Of a stretch of DNA of 64,000 nt, positions 47,996 to 58,681 are shown piece after piece (within the stretch, counting starts at the first letter, position 1; each line of letters starts with the position of its first letter). The stretch lies in the NCBI GenBank assembly GCA_027489955.1, contig JAIXYZ010000004.1, positions 62,001 to 126,000 of the forward strand, read 5' to 3'. The notes under the pieces are model-generated. The model ran no database searches and was not told the DNA's origin. It was given only the letters and a program-made list of their open reading frames with translations. Source of the stretch: Hyphomicrobiales bacterium (lineage in GTDB: Bacteria > Pseudomonadota > Alphaproteobacteria > Rhizobiales > Beijerinckiaceae). The position numbers and the translations under genes are program-made.

Positions 47996-48904
47996 TCAGG
48001 GCATGAACCCTGCACGTTCGGCGAGTTCGGTGCGCAGGGCCGCCTCGAGCGCGTCCACGACCGGGCCGACGCCGCCCGCGAGCGCCCGATGCAGATAGAC
48101 CGGGAACCGCAGGCTGGTCGCCACCGGCAGGATCCGGACCTTGTCGCGCAGCGCGCCTGCGGCCGAGAACTCGTCGACGATGGTGGCGCCCAGACCTGCC
48201 TCGGCCATGGCGATGGCGGATTCGGCGAAGCGGACCATGTGGGTGCGCGCCGGCCTGATGCCGGCCTGCTGGAAGAGCGCCGCCATGGCCTCGCCGTGCA
48301 CCGAAAGCGGACGGAACACGAGCCATGTCGGCTCCGTCGCGGCCCGTGCGAGATCGGAAAGGTCGTTGAGGCCGTCGAAGAGGCTGCCGCGGGGCACGAC
48401 GGCGACCGGCCGGCCCTCCCCGACGTGCGTGCTGGCGATGTCGTGGTGGATCACGGGATGGAGCGTCAGCGCCACGTCCCCCACGCGCTCGGCGAGATAG
48501 GGCAGGATCTGCTCCACCGACAGGACATCGAACTGGAAGGCGAGATGGGGAAAGCCGGCGGCAAGGCGCGCCATGACGGCCGGCGCCAGGCCGCGCCCGA
48601 TGCTGGGCGAGCTGCCGAGCCGCACGGGCGTGCGCCCGGGCTGGGCGTCGTGGGCCGCGCGGTCGATGGCGACGCGCATGTGGGCGAAGGCCCGCTCGAC
48701 CTCCGCCAGGAAGCGCCGTGCCTCCGGGGTCGGCACGAGCCGGCCCTTGACCCGGTCGAACAGCCGCAGCCCCAGCTGGTCCTGGATGCGCAGGATGATC
48801 CGGCTGACCGTGGGCTGGGATATGCGCAGGTCGCGGGCGGCGGCCATGACGCTGCCGGAGCGCATGACGGCCGTGAAGACCTCGATCTGGCGGAACGTCA
48901 GCAT
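47996..48904 (-). CDS. LysR-family transcriptional regulator
   Basis: A 302-residue regulator. The winged helix-turn-helix is MLTFRQIEVFTAVMRSGSVM..., with RISQPTVSRIILRIQDQLGLRLFDRVKGR. The effector-binding domain starts at about 90. The style (SGSVMAAARDLRISQPTVSR) resembles regulators of octopine/nopaline-type and amino-acid uptake genes. It lies between the alcohol dehydrogenase operon downstream and the transporter operon upstream, all on the same strand, so its target is uncertain. The start ATG is at the family N-terminus. Confidence 0.88.
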   Translation of the reverse strand: MLTFRQIEVFTAVMRSGSVMAAARDLRISQPTVSRIILRIQDQLGLRLFDRVKGRLVPTPEARRFLAEVERAFAHMRVAIDRAAHDAQPGRTPVRLGSSPSIGRGLAPAVMARLAAGFPHLAFQFDVLSVEQILPYLAERVGDVALTLHPVIHHDIASTHVGEGRPVAVVPRGSLFDGLNDLSDLARAATEPTWLVFRPLSVHGEAMAALFQQAGIRPARTHMVRFAESAIAMAEAGLGATIVDEFSAAGALRDKVRILPVATSLRFPVYLHRALAGGVGPVVDALEAALRTELAERAGFMP

Positions 48905-49009
48905 GGCGGGTGGCGGCGGTGCCCGGACGAGGCTGCCCCGGCGGCAGCCGGGGTTCACGATGGCACGGAAGGCGGCGGGCGGGCCACGGTCAAGCCAGGC
49001 CGCGCGCCC

Positions 49010-49046
49010 AAAAAAATCGGCCGCCGGCAGGGAGGAGCCGGCGGCC
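49010..49046 (-). terminator. Intrinsic terminator of the transporter operon
   Basis: A 10-bp stem GGCCGCCGGC/GCCGGCGGCC, then GATTTTTTT on the minus strand, just after the binding-protein gene. Confidence 0.88.
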
Positions 49047-49062
49047 AGTCGTCGGAAGGACC

Positions 49063-49890
49063 TCAGTTGCCCTTGTTGATGGCGAATTCCGGCGCCGCGT
49101 AGGGCTCCAGGGCGTATTTCTTCACGATCTGCTGGTAGATGCCCTTCTTGCGCAGGCTCTCCAGCGCCGCCTGGACCGCGTCCCGCAGCTGCGTATCCTT
49201 CTTGGCGACGCCGACCCCGGCGGTGACCAGCGTGAAAGGCTCGCCGACCAGGACGTAGAGGCCGGGATCGAGGCTCTGCTCGTAGACGATGGCCTCAACG
49301 CCCTGGACCGCGCCGTCCAGGCGCAGGGTGCGCAGCTGGGTGCGGGCGTCGACCGAGCCCTCGGTGCCCACCACCTCGATCGGCGGCTTGCCCTTGGCGA
49401 CGCAGTTCTCCTTGCTCCAGTCCTCGATCTGCTTGGGCCAGGTCGTGGTGCGGGAGGTACCGACCTTCTTGCCGCAGAAATCGTCGGGCTTCTTGATCTT
49501 ATCGGCGAGCTGCTTGACCGTGTAGAACTGCGCGCCCGAGCGCATGTAGCCGACGAAATCCGCCACCTCGCGCCGGTCGGCGCGGTCGGCCATGAAGGCC
49601 ATGATCAGATCGACGCGGCCGGTCTGGAGCGACGGCAGCATCTGGGCGAACGCGGTCTCGGACCATTCGGCCTTGACGCCGAGCTCCTTGGCGATGGCCT
49701 CGCCGAGATCGTAATCGAGGCCCGTCAGCTGGCTGGTCTTGGGGTCCTTGTAGATGATCGGCGCATAGTTCGGGTTGGTGGCGATGACCACCTTGCCCGC
49801 CTGCTTGATGCGGTCCGGCAGGGTCTGCGCCGCGGCGCCCCCGGCGATCAGGATGGCGGCCGCGGCGGCGGCCAGGGTTGCGAGCTTCAT
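49063..49890 (-). CDS. Amino-acid ABC transporter substrate-binding protein
   Basis: A 275-residue periplasmic protein of SBP family 3. The signal peptide ends at AGGAAAQ. The mature part begins TLPDRIKQAGKVVIATNPNYAPIIY and has GLDYDLGEAIAKELGVK and GRVDLIMAFMADRADR. The segment DDFCGKKVGTSRTTTWPKQ forms part of the ligand pocket. Two cysteines (DFCGKK, KENCVAK) may form a disulfide. It is the last gene of the operon argH-type lyase, permease, ATPase, binding protein. The ligand is unknown; the lyase suggests an arginine- or succinyl-type amino acid. Confidence 0.9.
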   Translation of the reverse strand: MKLATLAAAAAAILIAGGAAAQTLPDRIKQAGKVVIATNPNYAPIIYKDPKTSQLTGLDYDLGEAIAKELGVKAEWSETAFAQMLPSLQTGRVDLIMAFMADRADRREVADFVGYMRSGAQFYTVKQLADKIKKPDDFCGKKVGTSRTTTWPKQIEDWSKENCVAKGKPPIEVVGTEGSVDARTQLRTLRLDGAVQGVEAIVYEQSLDPGLYVLVGEPFTLVTAGVGVAKKDTQLRDAVQAALESLRKKGIYQQIVKKYALEPYAAPEFAINKGN

Positions 49891-49916
49891 GACTGTATTC
49901 CCCTCGTTGTTATCGT

Positions 49917-50693
49917 TCAGTTCAGGACCGCAGCGATGAAGTCCCGCGTGCGCGGGTGCTGCGGGCTCGACAGGATCTCCTTGGGTGGTCCCACTTCCAC
50001 GACGCCGCCGTGATCCATGAAGACGACGCGGTTTGCGACTTCGCGAGCGAAGCCGAGCTCGTGCGTGACGACGATCATGGTCATGCCGCTGGCAGCCAGA
50101 TCGCGCATCACCGTCAGAACCTCCCCGACCAGCTCGGGATCGAGCGCGGAGGTCGGTTCGTCGAACAGCATCAGCCGGGGTTTCATCGCCAGGGCGCGGG
50201 CGATCGCCACGCGCTGCTGCTGGCCGCCGGACATTTCCAGCGGATAGGCGTCGCGCTTGGCGGCAAGGCCCACCCGCTCCAGCAGCGCCAGGGCCTCGTC
50301 GCGGACCTCGGCCCTGGGCCGGCGCTGCACGGTGACCGGCCCTTCCATGACGTTCTGGAGCGCGGTCATGTGCGTAAAGAGGTTGAAGCGCTGGAACACC
50401 ATGCCGCTCGACAGGCGCTGGCGGGCGATCTCCACGTCGGACAATTCGTGCAGGGCGTCGCCGACGCGCCTGTATCCGACGAGCTCGCCCGCGACGTGGA
50501 TGGCGCCGGCCTCGATGACCTCGAGCTGGTTGATGCAGCGCAGGAACGTGCTCTTGCCCGATCCCGACGGGCCGATGATGCAGACGACCTCGCCCTGGGC
50601 GACGTCGAGGCTGACCCGGTCGAGGGCCTTCAGCGTGCCGAAATACTTGTCGACGCCGCGGGCGACGACCATCGGTTCCACGGAATGGTCCAT
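49917..50693 (-). CDS. Amino-acid ABC transporter ATP-binding protein
   Basis: A 258-residue ATPase of the GlnQ/HisP group. Walker [10 protein letters not shown], then [14 protein letters not shown] (typical of polar amino-acid importers), Q-loop [12 protein letters not shown], signature [16 protein letters not shown], Walker [14 protein letters not shown] and switch His in [12 protein letters not shown]. It follows the permease stop by one base and precedes the binding-protein gene by 26 nt. Confidence 0.94.
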   Translation of the reverse strand: MDHSVEPMVVARGVDKYFGTLKALDRVSLDVAQGEVVCIIGPSGSGKSTFLRCINQLEVIEAGAIHVAGELVGYRRVGDALHELSDVEIARQRLSSGMVFQRFNLFTHMTALQNVMEGPVTVQRRPRAEVRDEALALLERVGLAAKRDAYPLEMSGGQQQRVAIARALAMKPRLMLFDEPTSALDPELVGEVLTVMRDLAASGMTMIVVTHELGFAREVANRVVFMDHGGVVEVGPPKEILSSPQHPRTRDFIAAVLN

Positions 50694-50694
50694 G

Positions 50695-51626
50695 TCAGGC
50701 CTCCGTCCTGGATGCGGCGCCTTCCGCGGGGGCGGGCGTGCGCCCGGCCGGCTGGCGCTTCTGGGTGCGGTCTCCCCGGCCCTTGGAGAAGTGCTTCTCC
50801 AGGAAGTACTGGCCGATCTGGAGCAGGGTCACGACCGCGAGGTACCAGGCGGCGGCGACGATCAGCAGCTCGATGACGCGGGCATTGGCGTAGTAGATCG
50901 TCTGCGCATTGCGCAGGATCTCCGAATACTGGATGACCGAGGCGATTGAGGTCAGCTTCACCATGCTGATGAACTCGTTGCCGACCGGCGGAATGATGAC
51001 CCGCATGGCCTGCGGCAGCACGATGCGCCGAAGCGTGGTGAGCCGCGTCATGCCGATGGACTTGGCGGCCTCGGTCTGGCCGACATCGACCGACAGGATG
51101 CCCGAGCGCACCACTTCCGCCGTGTAGGCGCCCTGGTTCATGCCCAGGCCGAGCAGCGTCGCCATGAACGGCGTGATCACGTCGACCGTGCGCACCTCGA
51201 ACAGGCCGGGAATGCCCATCGTCGGGAAGACGAGCGCCAGGTTGAACCAGATGAGCAGCTGCAGGATCAGCGGCGTGCCGCGGAAGAACCAGATGTAGAA
51301 CAGCGCCGTGAGCCGCAGGACCGGGTTCGGCGACATGTACATGACCGCGAAGACCACGCCGAGCGTGATGCCCAGCGCCATGGCGCAGGCGGTCATGATG
51401 ATCGTGTTGACGAGGCCGGTCATGATGGCGCGGGCGGTGAAGAACTCGCCGACGACGCGCCACTCGATGTCGCCCAGGGCGAAGGCACGGACCAGCCAGG
51501 CCAGAGCGGCCAGGAGGAGCGCCGCGGCGACCCAGCGGCCGATATTGCGGCGCCTGACGATGCGCAGGCCGCTCTCGCTCGTCGCCTCGCGGGCGATGGC
51601 GGAGACGGTCGGATCGAGGATCGCGC

Positions 51627-51630
<4 letters not shown>
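50695..51630 (-). CDS. Amino-acid ABC transporter permease
   Basis: A 311-residue inner-membrane permease of the HisMQ type. After an unusual hydrophilic N-terminus and one extra helix ([21 protein letters not shown]) comes the core with [19 protein letters not shown] and the coupling loop [25 protein letters not shown] basic/proline-rich tail (about 285-311) extends beyond the usual end. Only one permease gene is in the operon, so it probably works as a homodimer. Its ATG overlaps the argH stop (ATGA). Confidence 0.92.
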
Positions 51631-53063
<1,433 letters not shown>

Positions 53064-53139
53064 CACCGGTGCCCTCGCAACGTTTCGGATTTGGCCGCGT
53101 ATGCCGGCTGCGCACAATCGAGATTGTATCAGGGAGGGT

Positions 53140-53154
53140 ATTCCACGATGGAAT
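53140..53154. promoter_or_regulatory. Candidate LysR operator between divergent genes
   Basis: ATTCCA-CGA-TGGAAT (perfect 6-3-6 palindrome). It is flanked by a wider inverted pair TGTATC (53125-53130) and GATACA (53184-53189). It lies between the argH-type operon and its divergent LysR gene, the usual place for a LysR site. Confidence 0.6.
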
Positions 53155-53194
53155 GCACCTTGACGCGAGGCGCGCCATATTGGGATACAGTCCC

Positions 53195-54136
53195 ATGCTC
53201 CCGACGATCACAGCCCTGCGTGTGTTCGACGCCGCAGCCCGGACGGGGTCCTGCTCGGCGGCGGCCGGCGAGGTGTGCCTAACGCAAGGGGCCGTCTCCA
53301 AGCAGATCAAGGCGCTGGAGCTGTCGCTGGGCGCGGCCCTCTTCGTGCGCACGAGCCGGGGCCTCGTGCTGACGCAGGCGGGCGCCGCCTATCACGACGA
53401 GATCCGGCCGGCCCTGGACCAGCTTCGGGCGGCGCAGGCGCGGATCGAGGCGCTGAAGACGCCGCGCAGGCCCGTGCGCCTCCACATCCTGCCCATCCTG
53501 GGGGACCGGTGGCTGATGCCGCGCTTTCCGGGCTTTGCCCGCATGCGGCCGGACGTGGACGTGCAGTTCACCACTTTCGTTTCCGCCGAGGACGCGGAGG
53601 AACCCGACGCGATGCTGCGCTTCGGCGACGGCGAATGGGACGGGTTCCTGGTCGACTACCTGTTCGGGCGGGAGGTGGTCCTCGTCGGGGCGCCCGAGCT
53701 CCTGGCGCGGCACGGGGGCGTCTCGTCCGTCCCCGATCTGGCGCGGATGACCCTGCTCCAGCACTTCCAGACGCCCGGCCTGTGGACCGAATTCGCCGAG
53801 GCCGTGGGCGGGCGCGGCGTCGCGCCGGGCCATGTCGTGCGCTACGGCTTCTTCGGCGTGATGATCCAGGCCGCCATCGCGGGCCTGGGCATCGCGCTGG
53901 TGCCGGAGGTGTTCGTCGCCGCCGACATCGCGGCGGGCCGGCTGGACAACCCGCTCGGCCTGCGCTGCCGCAGCCGCAACGGCTATTACCTCACCGTGCC
54001 CCTGTCCCGCCCGCCGAGCCCGGGCCTCCTCGCCTTCCGCGACTGGCTCCTGGCGGAGGCGGCGCAAGGCGGCGACAGTCCCGCCGGCTCGCCGCAGGGC
54101 GAGGGCGCCGGACCCCGCCTCGCTACGGCCGTCTGA
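53195..54136 (+). CDS. LysR-family regulator (GcvA-like)
   Basis: A 313-residue regulator with the winged helix-turn-helix MLPTITALRVFDAAARTGSC, CLTQGAVSKQIKALELSLGAALFVR, which is the GcvA/AmpR-type N-terminus (LxAxRxFxAAA). The effector domain begins at about 92 (RRPVRLHILPILGDRWLMPR). It is divergent from the argH-type/transporter operon and most likely regulates it. I used the ATG at 53195. The C-terminal 25 residues are Gly/Pro/Ala-rich and not conserved. Confidence 0.9.
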   Translation: MLPTITALRVFDAAARTGSCSAAAGEVCLTQGAVSKQIKALELSLGAALFVRTSRGLVLTQAGAAYHDEIRPALDQLRAAQARIEALKTPRRPVRLHILPILGDRWLMPRFPGFARMRPDVDVQFTTFVSAEDAEEPDAMLRFGDGEWDGFLVDYLFGREVVLVGAPELLARHGGVSSVPDLARMTLLQHFQTPGLWTEFAEAVGGRGVAPGHVVRYGFFGVMIQAAIAGLGIALVPEVFVAADIAAGRLDNPLGLRCRSRNGYYLTVPLSRPPSPGLLAFRDWLLAEAAQGGDSPAGSPQGEGAGPRLATAV

Positions 54137-54247
54137 GGCGCGGATTTCCGTCAAGCCCGTTCATGGACCTGTGACGCCGCCTGGACCCGGCGCGGGCGCG
54201 CGGCGGCGATGATCGCAACGGAGGAAAGCGTCGAGAGTGGCGGAGGA

Positions 54248-54324
54248 TGGCGCGCCCGAAAGGATTCGAACCTCTGACCCCCAGATTCGTAGTCTGGTGC
54301 TCTATCCAGCTGAGCTACGGGCGC
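54248..54324 (-). tRNA. tRNA-Arg (anticodon ACG)
   Basis: A complete 77-nt tRNA with acceptor GCGCCCG/CGGGCGC and encoded CCA. The anticodon arm CAGAC-TACGAAT-CTG gives ACG (inosine-modified in the cell, reads CGU/CGC/CGA). The T loop is TTCGAAT. No integrase or repeat is seen beside it. Confidence 0.94.
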
Positions 54325-54462
54325 CTGCCGCTGCGGGGGCATCTGGTGCCGACCGCGTCCGACCCGCGCGGACTTAAGACACCTTCGGCCTGAAAGCAAC
54401 CCCGGCCGGACGGGGCGTTCGGCCTGAGCGGCCGCGGGCGCGCGGGGCCGGCGCTTCCCGCG

Positions 54463-55923
54463 TCAGAGCGGCGGGGCGGCGTCCGGCACGAGGATGCGGA
54501 ACGTCGCGCCGCCTGCCCCGTCCTCGAGCTGGATCGCGCCGCCATGGAGCCGCACGAGCTCGGCGGCGATGGCGAGGCCGAGCCCGGTGCCGCCCGCCCG
54601 CGCGGCGCCCTGGAACGCCTCGAACAGGTTGGCCCGCGCCTTGGCGGGCAGGCCGGGACCGTTGTCGGAGACGACGAGGACGGTCGCCGCGCCTTCCCGG
54701 CGGCCCGCGAGGAGGAGCGTGGGCTCGCCGTCGCTGGCGCCCGCCTGGGTCAGCGCCTGGACGGCGTTGCGGCCCAGATTGAGCAGGACCCGGGCCATCT
54801 GGTCGGGATCGGCGTCCACGGTCAGGCCCTCCGCGATGTCGGTGCGGAACCGGACGGGGCCGCCGTCCTCCAGCCCCAGGGCAACGCGCAGGTCCTCGGC
54901 GAGGGCGGCGACGGACAGAGGGCGGCGCTGGGGCAGCGGCTCGGCGGCGCGCCCGTAGGACAGGGTCGCCTGGCAGAAGCCGATGGCGCGGTCGAGCGTG
55001 GCGATGAGGCGCGGTGCAAAGCGCCGTGCGGCCGGATCGTCCACCTCCGACAGCCGGTCGGACATGAGCTGGGCGGCGGCTAGCATGTTGCGCAGGTCGT
55101 GGTTGATCTTGCTGACGGCGAGGCCGAGGGCGGCCAGGTGCTTCTTCTGGCGCAGCTCCGTGGCGAGGGTCGCCTGCATGCGGGCGATGGCGCGCTCGGC
55201 GAGGCCGATCTCGTCGTCGCGGGCGGACGGGGCGATGATGCGGCTCGCATCCTCCGGGTCGCGCTCGAATGCCGTGACACCGGCCGCCATGCGCCGGACG
55301 GGGCGCACGATCATGAGGTGCAGCGCCAGGTAGACGAGGCCCGCCGTGATGGCGGAGATGATCAGCGACAGGACGAGGATGTTGCGCGAGAAGACCAGCA
55401 TCGCGGCGCGCAGCGGCCCCTCGTCGATGACGAGCTCCACGAAGGACGCGTCGCCCGCCCCGGGCCCGCCGACCACGCGGATGGGATCGGCATGCGCGCC
55501 GGCAACGAGGAGGACGAGCGCGTCCCAGATCAGCTCGAGGGGCGACGCCTCGCGCAGGTCGACAGTGCGGCTGACCTCCGGCGGCATGGGCGAGGCGCTG
55601 AGGAGCTGGCGCGAGCCCTGGACCTTCACCGCCACCGCCCGCGCGCCGATGCCCTGGAGCAGCCGGGGCACGAGGTCCGGCGGGATGAGACCTTCCGGGG
55701 ACGCCTCGACGACGAGGGCGGCCGTCTGGGCCGCGACCAGCCGGTCATTGAGCCAGTTGCGCCGGAAATTGGCGATGGAGGGCACGTAGATCAGCACCTC
55801 CGCCAGCATGACGAAGCCGATCGTGAGCAGGAGCAGCCGCCCGGACAGGCCGATGCGCCCCTCGGGGCGGGGCGGCTCGCCCGCTCCGGCCGCGAGCGAA
55901 GCGGAGCCGGAATCGCTCCTCAT
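54463..55923 (-). CDS. Sensor histidine kinase
   Basis: A 486-residue membrane kinase. Helix 1 is LLLLTIGFVMLAEVLIYVPSI; a periplasmic domain of about 140 residues follows; helix 2 is LVLSLIISAITAGLVYLALHLMIV; then a HAMP region. The H-box is unusual, KINHDLRNMLAAAQLMSDRL. The ATPase domain has LLNLGRNAVQAL, VSDNGPGLP and GGTGLGLAIAAELVRLHGG. No response regulator is next to it. Its ATG overlaps the stop of the flavin oxidoreductase gene (ATGA), so it is in one operon with that gene and the TVP38 protein. The signal is unknown; a redox or metal stress is a guess from the partners. Confidence 0.88.
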   Translation of the reverse strand: MRSDSGSASLAAGAGEPPRPEGRIGLSGRLLLLTIGFVMLAEVLIYVPSIANFRRNWLNDRLVAAQTAALVVEASPEGLIPPDLVPRLLQGIGARAVAVKVQGSRQLLSASPMPPEVSRTVDLREASPLELIWDALVLLVAGAHADPIRVVGGPGAGDASFVELVIDEGPLRAAMLVFSRNILVLSLIISAITAGLVYLALHLMIVRPVRRMAAGVTAFERDPEDASRIIAPSARDDEIGLAERAIARMQATLATELRQKKHLAALGLAVSKINHDLRNMLAAAQLMSDRLSEVDDPAARRFAPRLIATLDRAIGFCQATLSYGRAAEPLPQRRPLSVAALAEDLRVALGLEDGGPVRFRTDIAEGLTVDADPDQMARVLLNLGRNAVQALTQAGASDGEPTLLLAGRREGAATVLVVSDNGPGLPAKARANLFEAFQGAARAGGTGLGLAIAAELVRLHGGAIQLEDGAGGATFRILVPDAAPPL

Positions 55924-57401
55924 CCCAGCCGCCTCAGGAGGCCGATCAGGCGGCGTATCCAGGGGTTGGCCGTCAGCGGCTGCATGTCGGCGATGGCCGC
56001 GCGCTTGCCCGCCTCCGAGAGGGTGGGATAGGCGACGACGTAGGACGCCATCGCCGAGAGCTTGAGGCCCTGGTCGATCGCCATGGTCCAGGGCGCGATC
56101 AGCTCCCCGGCGCGGGCGCCCACGATGTGGGCCCCCAGGATGCGCCCCTTGCGGTCCATGACGATCTTGACGTGGCCGACGGTCTCGCGCCCCGCCTGGG
56201 CGCGGTCGTTCTCGGAGAAGGGCCAGCGCGCGATGCGCACCCGCCCGTGGCGCTCGCGCGCCTCCCCTTCGGTCAGGCCGACGGCGGCGAGCTCCGGCTC
56301 TGTATAGAGCGCGCGCGGGATGGCGGCGGCATCGACCCGGGCGGGCAGGCGGAACAGGGCGGAGCGGATGACGAGCCCCGCATGGGCATTGGCGACATGG
56401 GTGAGGCGTGGACCCGCGACGGCCGCCGACGCGCAGTCGCCGATGGCATAGACGCGGCGGTTGGCGGTGCGAAGGCCGCGGTCCACCGCGATGCCGTCCT
56501 GTCCGGCGCGGATGCCGGCGGCCTCCAGGCCCAGGTCCTCGGTGACCGGGACGCGGCCCGTCGCCACGAGGCAATGGGAGCCGTCCACGACGGTCTCGCC
56601 GCCCTCGCCGTCGTCCAGGACGACGCGCACTCCGCCGCGCCGCGGCTCGACCCGGACGATGCGCGCACCCTCGCGCAGGTCCACCCCCTCGCGCGCCAGG
56701 GCGGCGACGACGATGCGGGCCAGTTCCGGGTCCTCGTGCGGCAGGGCGGGACCGGCATCGATCACCGTGACGGCGGCGCCGAGCCGGCGGTGCGCCTGGG
56801 CCAGTTCGAGGCCGACGGCGCCCGCGCCGATGACGACCAGATGTTCGATCTTGCGGCTGACCTCGAAGATCGTCTCGTTGGTCAGGCACTCGATCCGGTC
56901 GAGGCCCTGTATGGCGGGCATTGCGGGCCGCGAGCCGGTGGCCAGCACGAAGCGCCGGGCCTCGATGCGCACGCCTCCGGCCTCCACGGCGCGGGGCGAC
57001 ACGAACCGCGCGGGGGCGCGGATCACCCGCACGCCCAGGGCCGTGAACCGCTCGACCGAGTCGTTGGGGGCGATGGCGGCGACGACGGACCGGACATGGT
57101 CGCGCACGCGGGCCATGTTCACCTGCGGCTCCGCGGGCGCGATGCCGAAGGGACCGGCGGTGCGGAAGGCCTCGGCCCGCGCGCCGGCGGCGATGAGCGC
57201 CTTGGACGGCACGCAGCCGACATTCAGGCAGTCGCCGCCCATCTCGCCCTTCTCGACCAGCACGACGGGCACGCCGAACATCGCCGCCGCCGCGGCGACG
57301 GACAGGCCGGCCGAACCGGCGCCGATGACGCACAGGTCTGGCTTCAGGACGGGCGGGGCTGGATCGGCCATGGAGGAAGCGCGTCTCTCGGCGTCGGGCA
57401 T
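55920..57401 (-). CDS. FAD-dependent pyridine nucleotide-disulfide oxidoreductase (MerA/Lpd-like)
   Basis: A 493-residue flavoprotein. The FAD site is LCVIGAGSAGLSVAAAAA. The redox-active disulfide is in GGDCLNVGCVPSKAL. The NAD(P) site is HLVVIGAGAVGLELAQAHRRLG. The C-terminal dimer interface has AYPTLSEAGKRAA, where dihydrolipoamide dehydrogenases have the catalytic His (HPTLSE). The Tyr here points to the mercuric-reductase-like or general reductase branch. There is no second cysteine motif for mercury at either end. The start may be 57401 or 57371. It sits between a TVP38 membrane protein gene and a histidine kinase gene in one operon. Confidence 0.87.
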   Translation of the reverse strand: MPDAERRASSMADPAPPVLKPDLCVIGAGSAGLSVAAAAAMFGVPVVLVEKGEMGGDCLNVGCVPSKALIAAGARAEAFRTAGPFGIAPAEPQVNMARVRDHVRSVVAAIAPNDSVERFTALGVRVIRAPARFVSPRAVEAGGVRIEARRFVLATGSRPAMPAIQGLDRIECLTNETIFEVSRKIEHLVVIGAGAVGLELAQAHRRLGAAVTVIDAGPALPHEDPELARIVVAALAREGVDLREGARIVRVEPRRGGVRVVLDDGEGGETVVDGSHCLVATGRVPVTEDLGLEAAGIRAGQDGIAVDRGLRTANRRVYAIGDCASAAVAGPRLTHVANAHAGLVIRSALFRLPARVDAAAIPRALYTEPELAAVGLTEGEARERHGRVRIARWPFSENDRAQAGRETVGHVKIVMDRKGRILGAHIVGARAGELIAPWTMAIDQGLKLSAMASYVVAYPTLSEAGKRAAIADMQPLTANPWIRRLIGLLRRLG

Positions 57402-57413
57402 AGTGAGCAAGGA

Positions 57414-58223
57414 CTAGGGCAGGCGGCGGCCGCCGTCGAGGCCGGACAGGCGGCGGCCGGCCCAGCGCCGCACCGCGATGGGCAGCAGCGCGACGAGGCC
57501 GAGGCCCGCCATTGCCGCCATCAGGCCCGGCGTCAGCAGGGACTTGACCGACAGGCGCAGGCGGCACCCCTCGCGCCCCGCCGCGACGCAGGCCTCATAG
57601 GCCTCCTGATGGGCCGCCACCACGCTGTCGAGCCCCGCGCCGATCAGCGCGAAGGCGAAGGTGCCGGGCAGGATGCCGACGATCGTCGTGACCACATAGG
57701 TCCGCAGCGGCACGCCGGCGAGCGCGGGCGCCAGGTTGACGAGCCAGAACGGGAAGGCCGGCACCAGCCGCAGGAAGAGGAGATAGGACGCGGCGTCCGC
57801 GCGGAAGCCCGCCAGCAGGCGCTCCAGCCGGGGGCCGGCGCGCGCCGCGAGCGCATCGCCGAGCGCCGTCCGCGCCGCGAGGAAGACCAGGACCGCCCCG
57901 AGGGTCGCGGCACAAGCGGCCACCAGGCCGCCGACGAACCAGCCGAACAGGAACCCGCCCATCACGGTCAGGACCAGCGCGCCGGGAATGGAGAACGCGA
58001 CGGCGGCGGCGTAGATCGCCGCGAACGCGGCAAGCGCCCGCCAGCCATGGGCGTCGACGAGCTCGCGCAGCTCCTCGCGGTGGCCGGCGAGTTCGGTGAG
58101 GCTGAGCTTGCGATGGAGGCCGAACCACAGGGCAAGCGCCGCCCCGGCCGCCAGCACCACGAAGGGCAGCAGGCGCGCGGCCTTGCCGAGCCATTCCGGA
58201 CGCCTGCCCCTCAACCCGTTCAC
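57414..58223 (-). CDS. TVP38/TMEM64 family membrane protein
   Basis: A 269-residue integral membrane protein of the DedA/SNARE-associated group. Core motifs are AFSIPGALVLTVMGGFLFGWFVGG, with GAVLVFLAARTALG, FRADAASYLLFLRLVPAFPFWLVNLAPALAGV and VVTTIVGILPGTFAFALIGAG. The family is linked to lipid scrambling in eukaryotes; the bacterial role is not certain. It often precedes a MerA/Lpd-type flavoprotein gene, as here (12 nt gap). The start is GTG. Its promoter should lie in the gap shared with rpmH. Confidence 0.88.
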   Translation of the reverse strand: MNGLRGRRPEWLGKAARLLPFVVLAAGAALALWFGLHRKLSLTELAGHREELRELVDAHGWRALAAFAAIYAAAVAFSIPGALVLTVMGGFLFGWFVGGLVAACAATLGAVLVFLAARTALGDALAARAGPRLERLLAGFRADAASYLLFLRLVPAFPFWLVNLAPALAGVPLRTYVVTTIVGILPGTFAFALIGAGLDSVVAAHQEAYEACVAAGREGCRLRLSVKSLLTPGLMAAMAGLGLVALLPIAVRRWAGRRLSGLDGGRRLP

Positions 58224-58331
58224 GCCCGTTCCCCGCTGCCCCGGCCCGGCGGACCATAGAGCGCCGCGTCCGGCGGCGCACCCGCCCCCGCCGGGGCGTC
58301 GCGGGCTCGTGATCGGGGACCCGCGTGCGCG

Positions 58332-58360
58332 TTGACTTTCACCCGACCATCCGCCATAAG
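58332..58360 (+). promoter_or_regulatory. Promoter of rpmH-rnpA-yidC operon
   Basis: TTGACT (58332-58337), 17 bp, CATAAG (58355-58360), giving a leader of about 115 nt. The -10 and spacing equal those found before rpmI. Confidence 0.65.
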
Positions 58361-58485
58361 CCGCCCCGAGTTCGGCTGCCCGCTCCGGCGGCGCCGTCCG
58401 GCGTTCCGGTCACCGGAAGCCGCCTTCAACGACACTGACGGGGTCGAGCGTTTCCGGCGCTCCCCATGTTTTACGGAGAACGGCC

Positions 58486-58620
58486 GTGAAGAGGACCTAT
58501 CAACCGAGCAAGCTGGTGCGCAAGCGCCGCCACGGCTTCCGCGCCCGCATGGCGACCAAGGGCGGCCGCAAGGTCGTCGCCGCCCGCCGCGCTCACGGAC
58601 GCAAGCGCCTTTCGGCGTAA
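58486..58620 (+). CDS. rpmH: 50S ribosomal protein L34
   Basis: A 44-residue basic protein ([20 protein letters not shown]..., ending [11 protein letters not shown]), unmistakable L34. The start is a GTG with ACGGAGAA upstream. First gene of rpmH-rnpA-yidC, a conserved order in bacteria. Confidence 0.98.
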   Translation: MKRTYQPSKLVRKRRHGFRARMATKGGRKVVAARRAHGRKRLSA

Positions 58621-58681
58621 TGTCCCGGCGCGTCCGGCGTCGGGCGGGTCCCGAATGCCGCGAGCGCGCGAGGGCTCCGTC

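Noticed and set aside
54137-54462. Second integration site at tRNA-Arg(ACG)
   Set aside because: The flanks are core genes of normal composition, with no integrase and no repeat of the tRNA 3' end.
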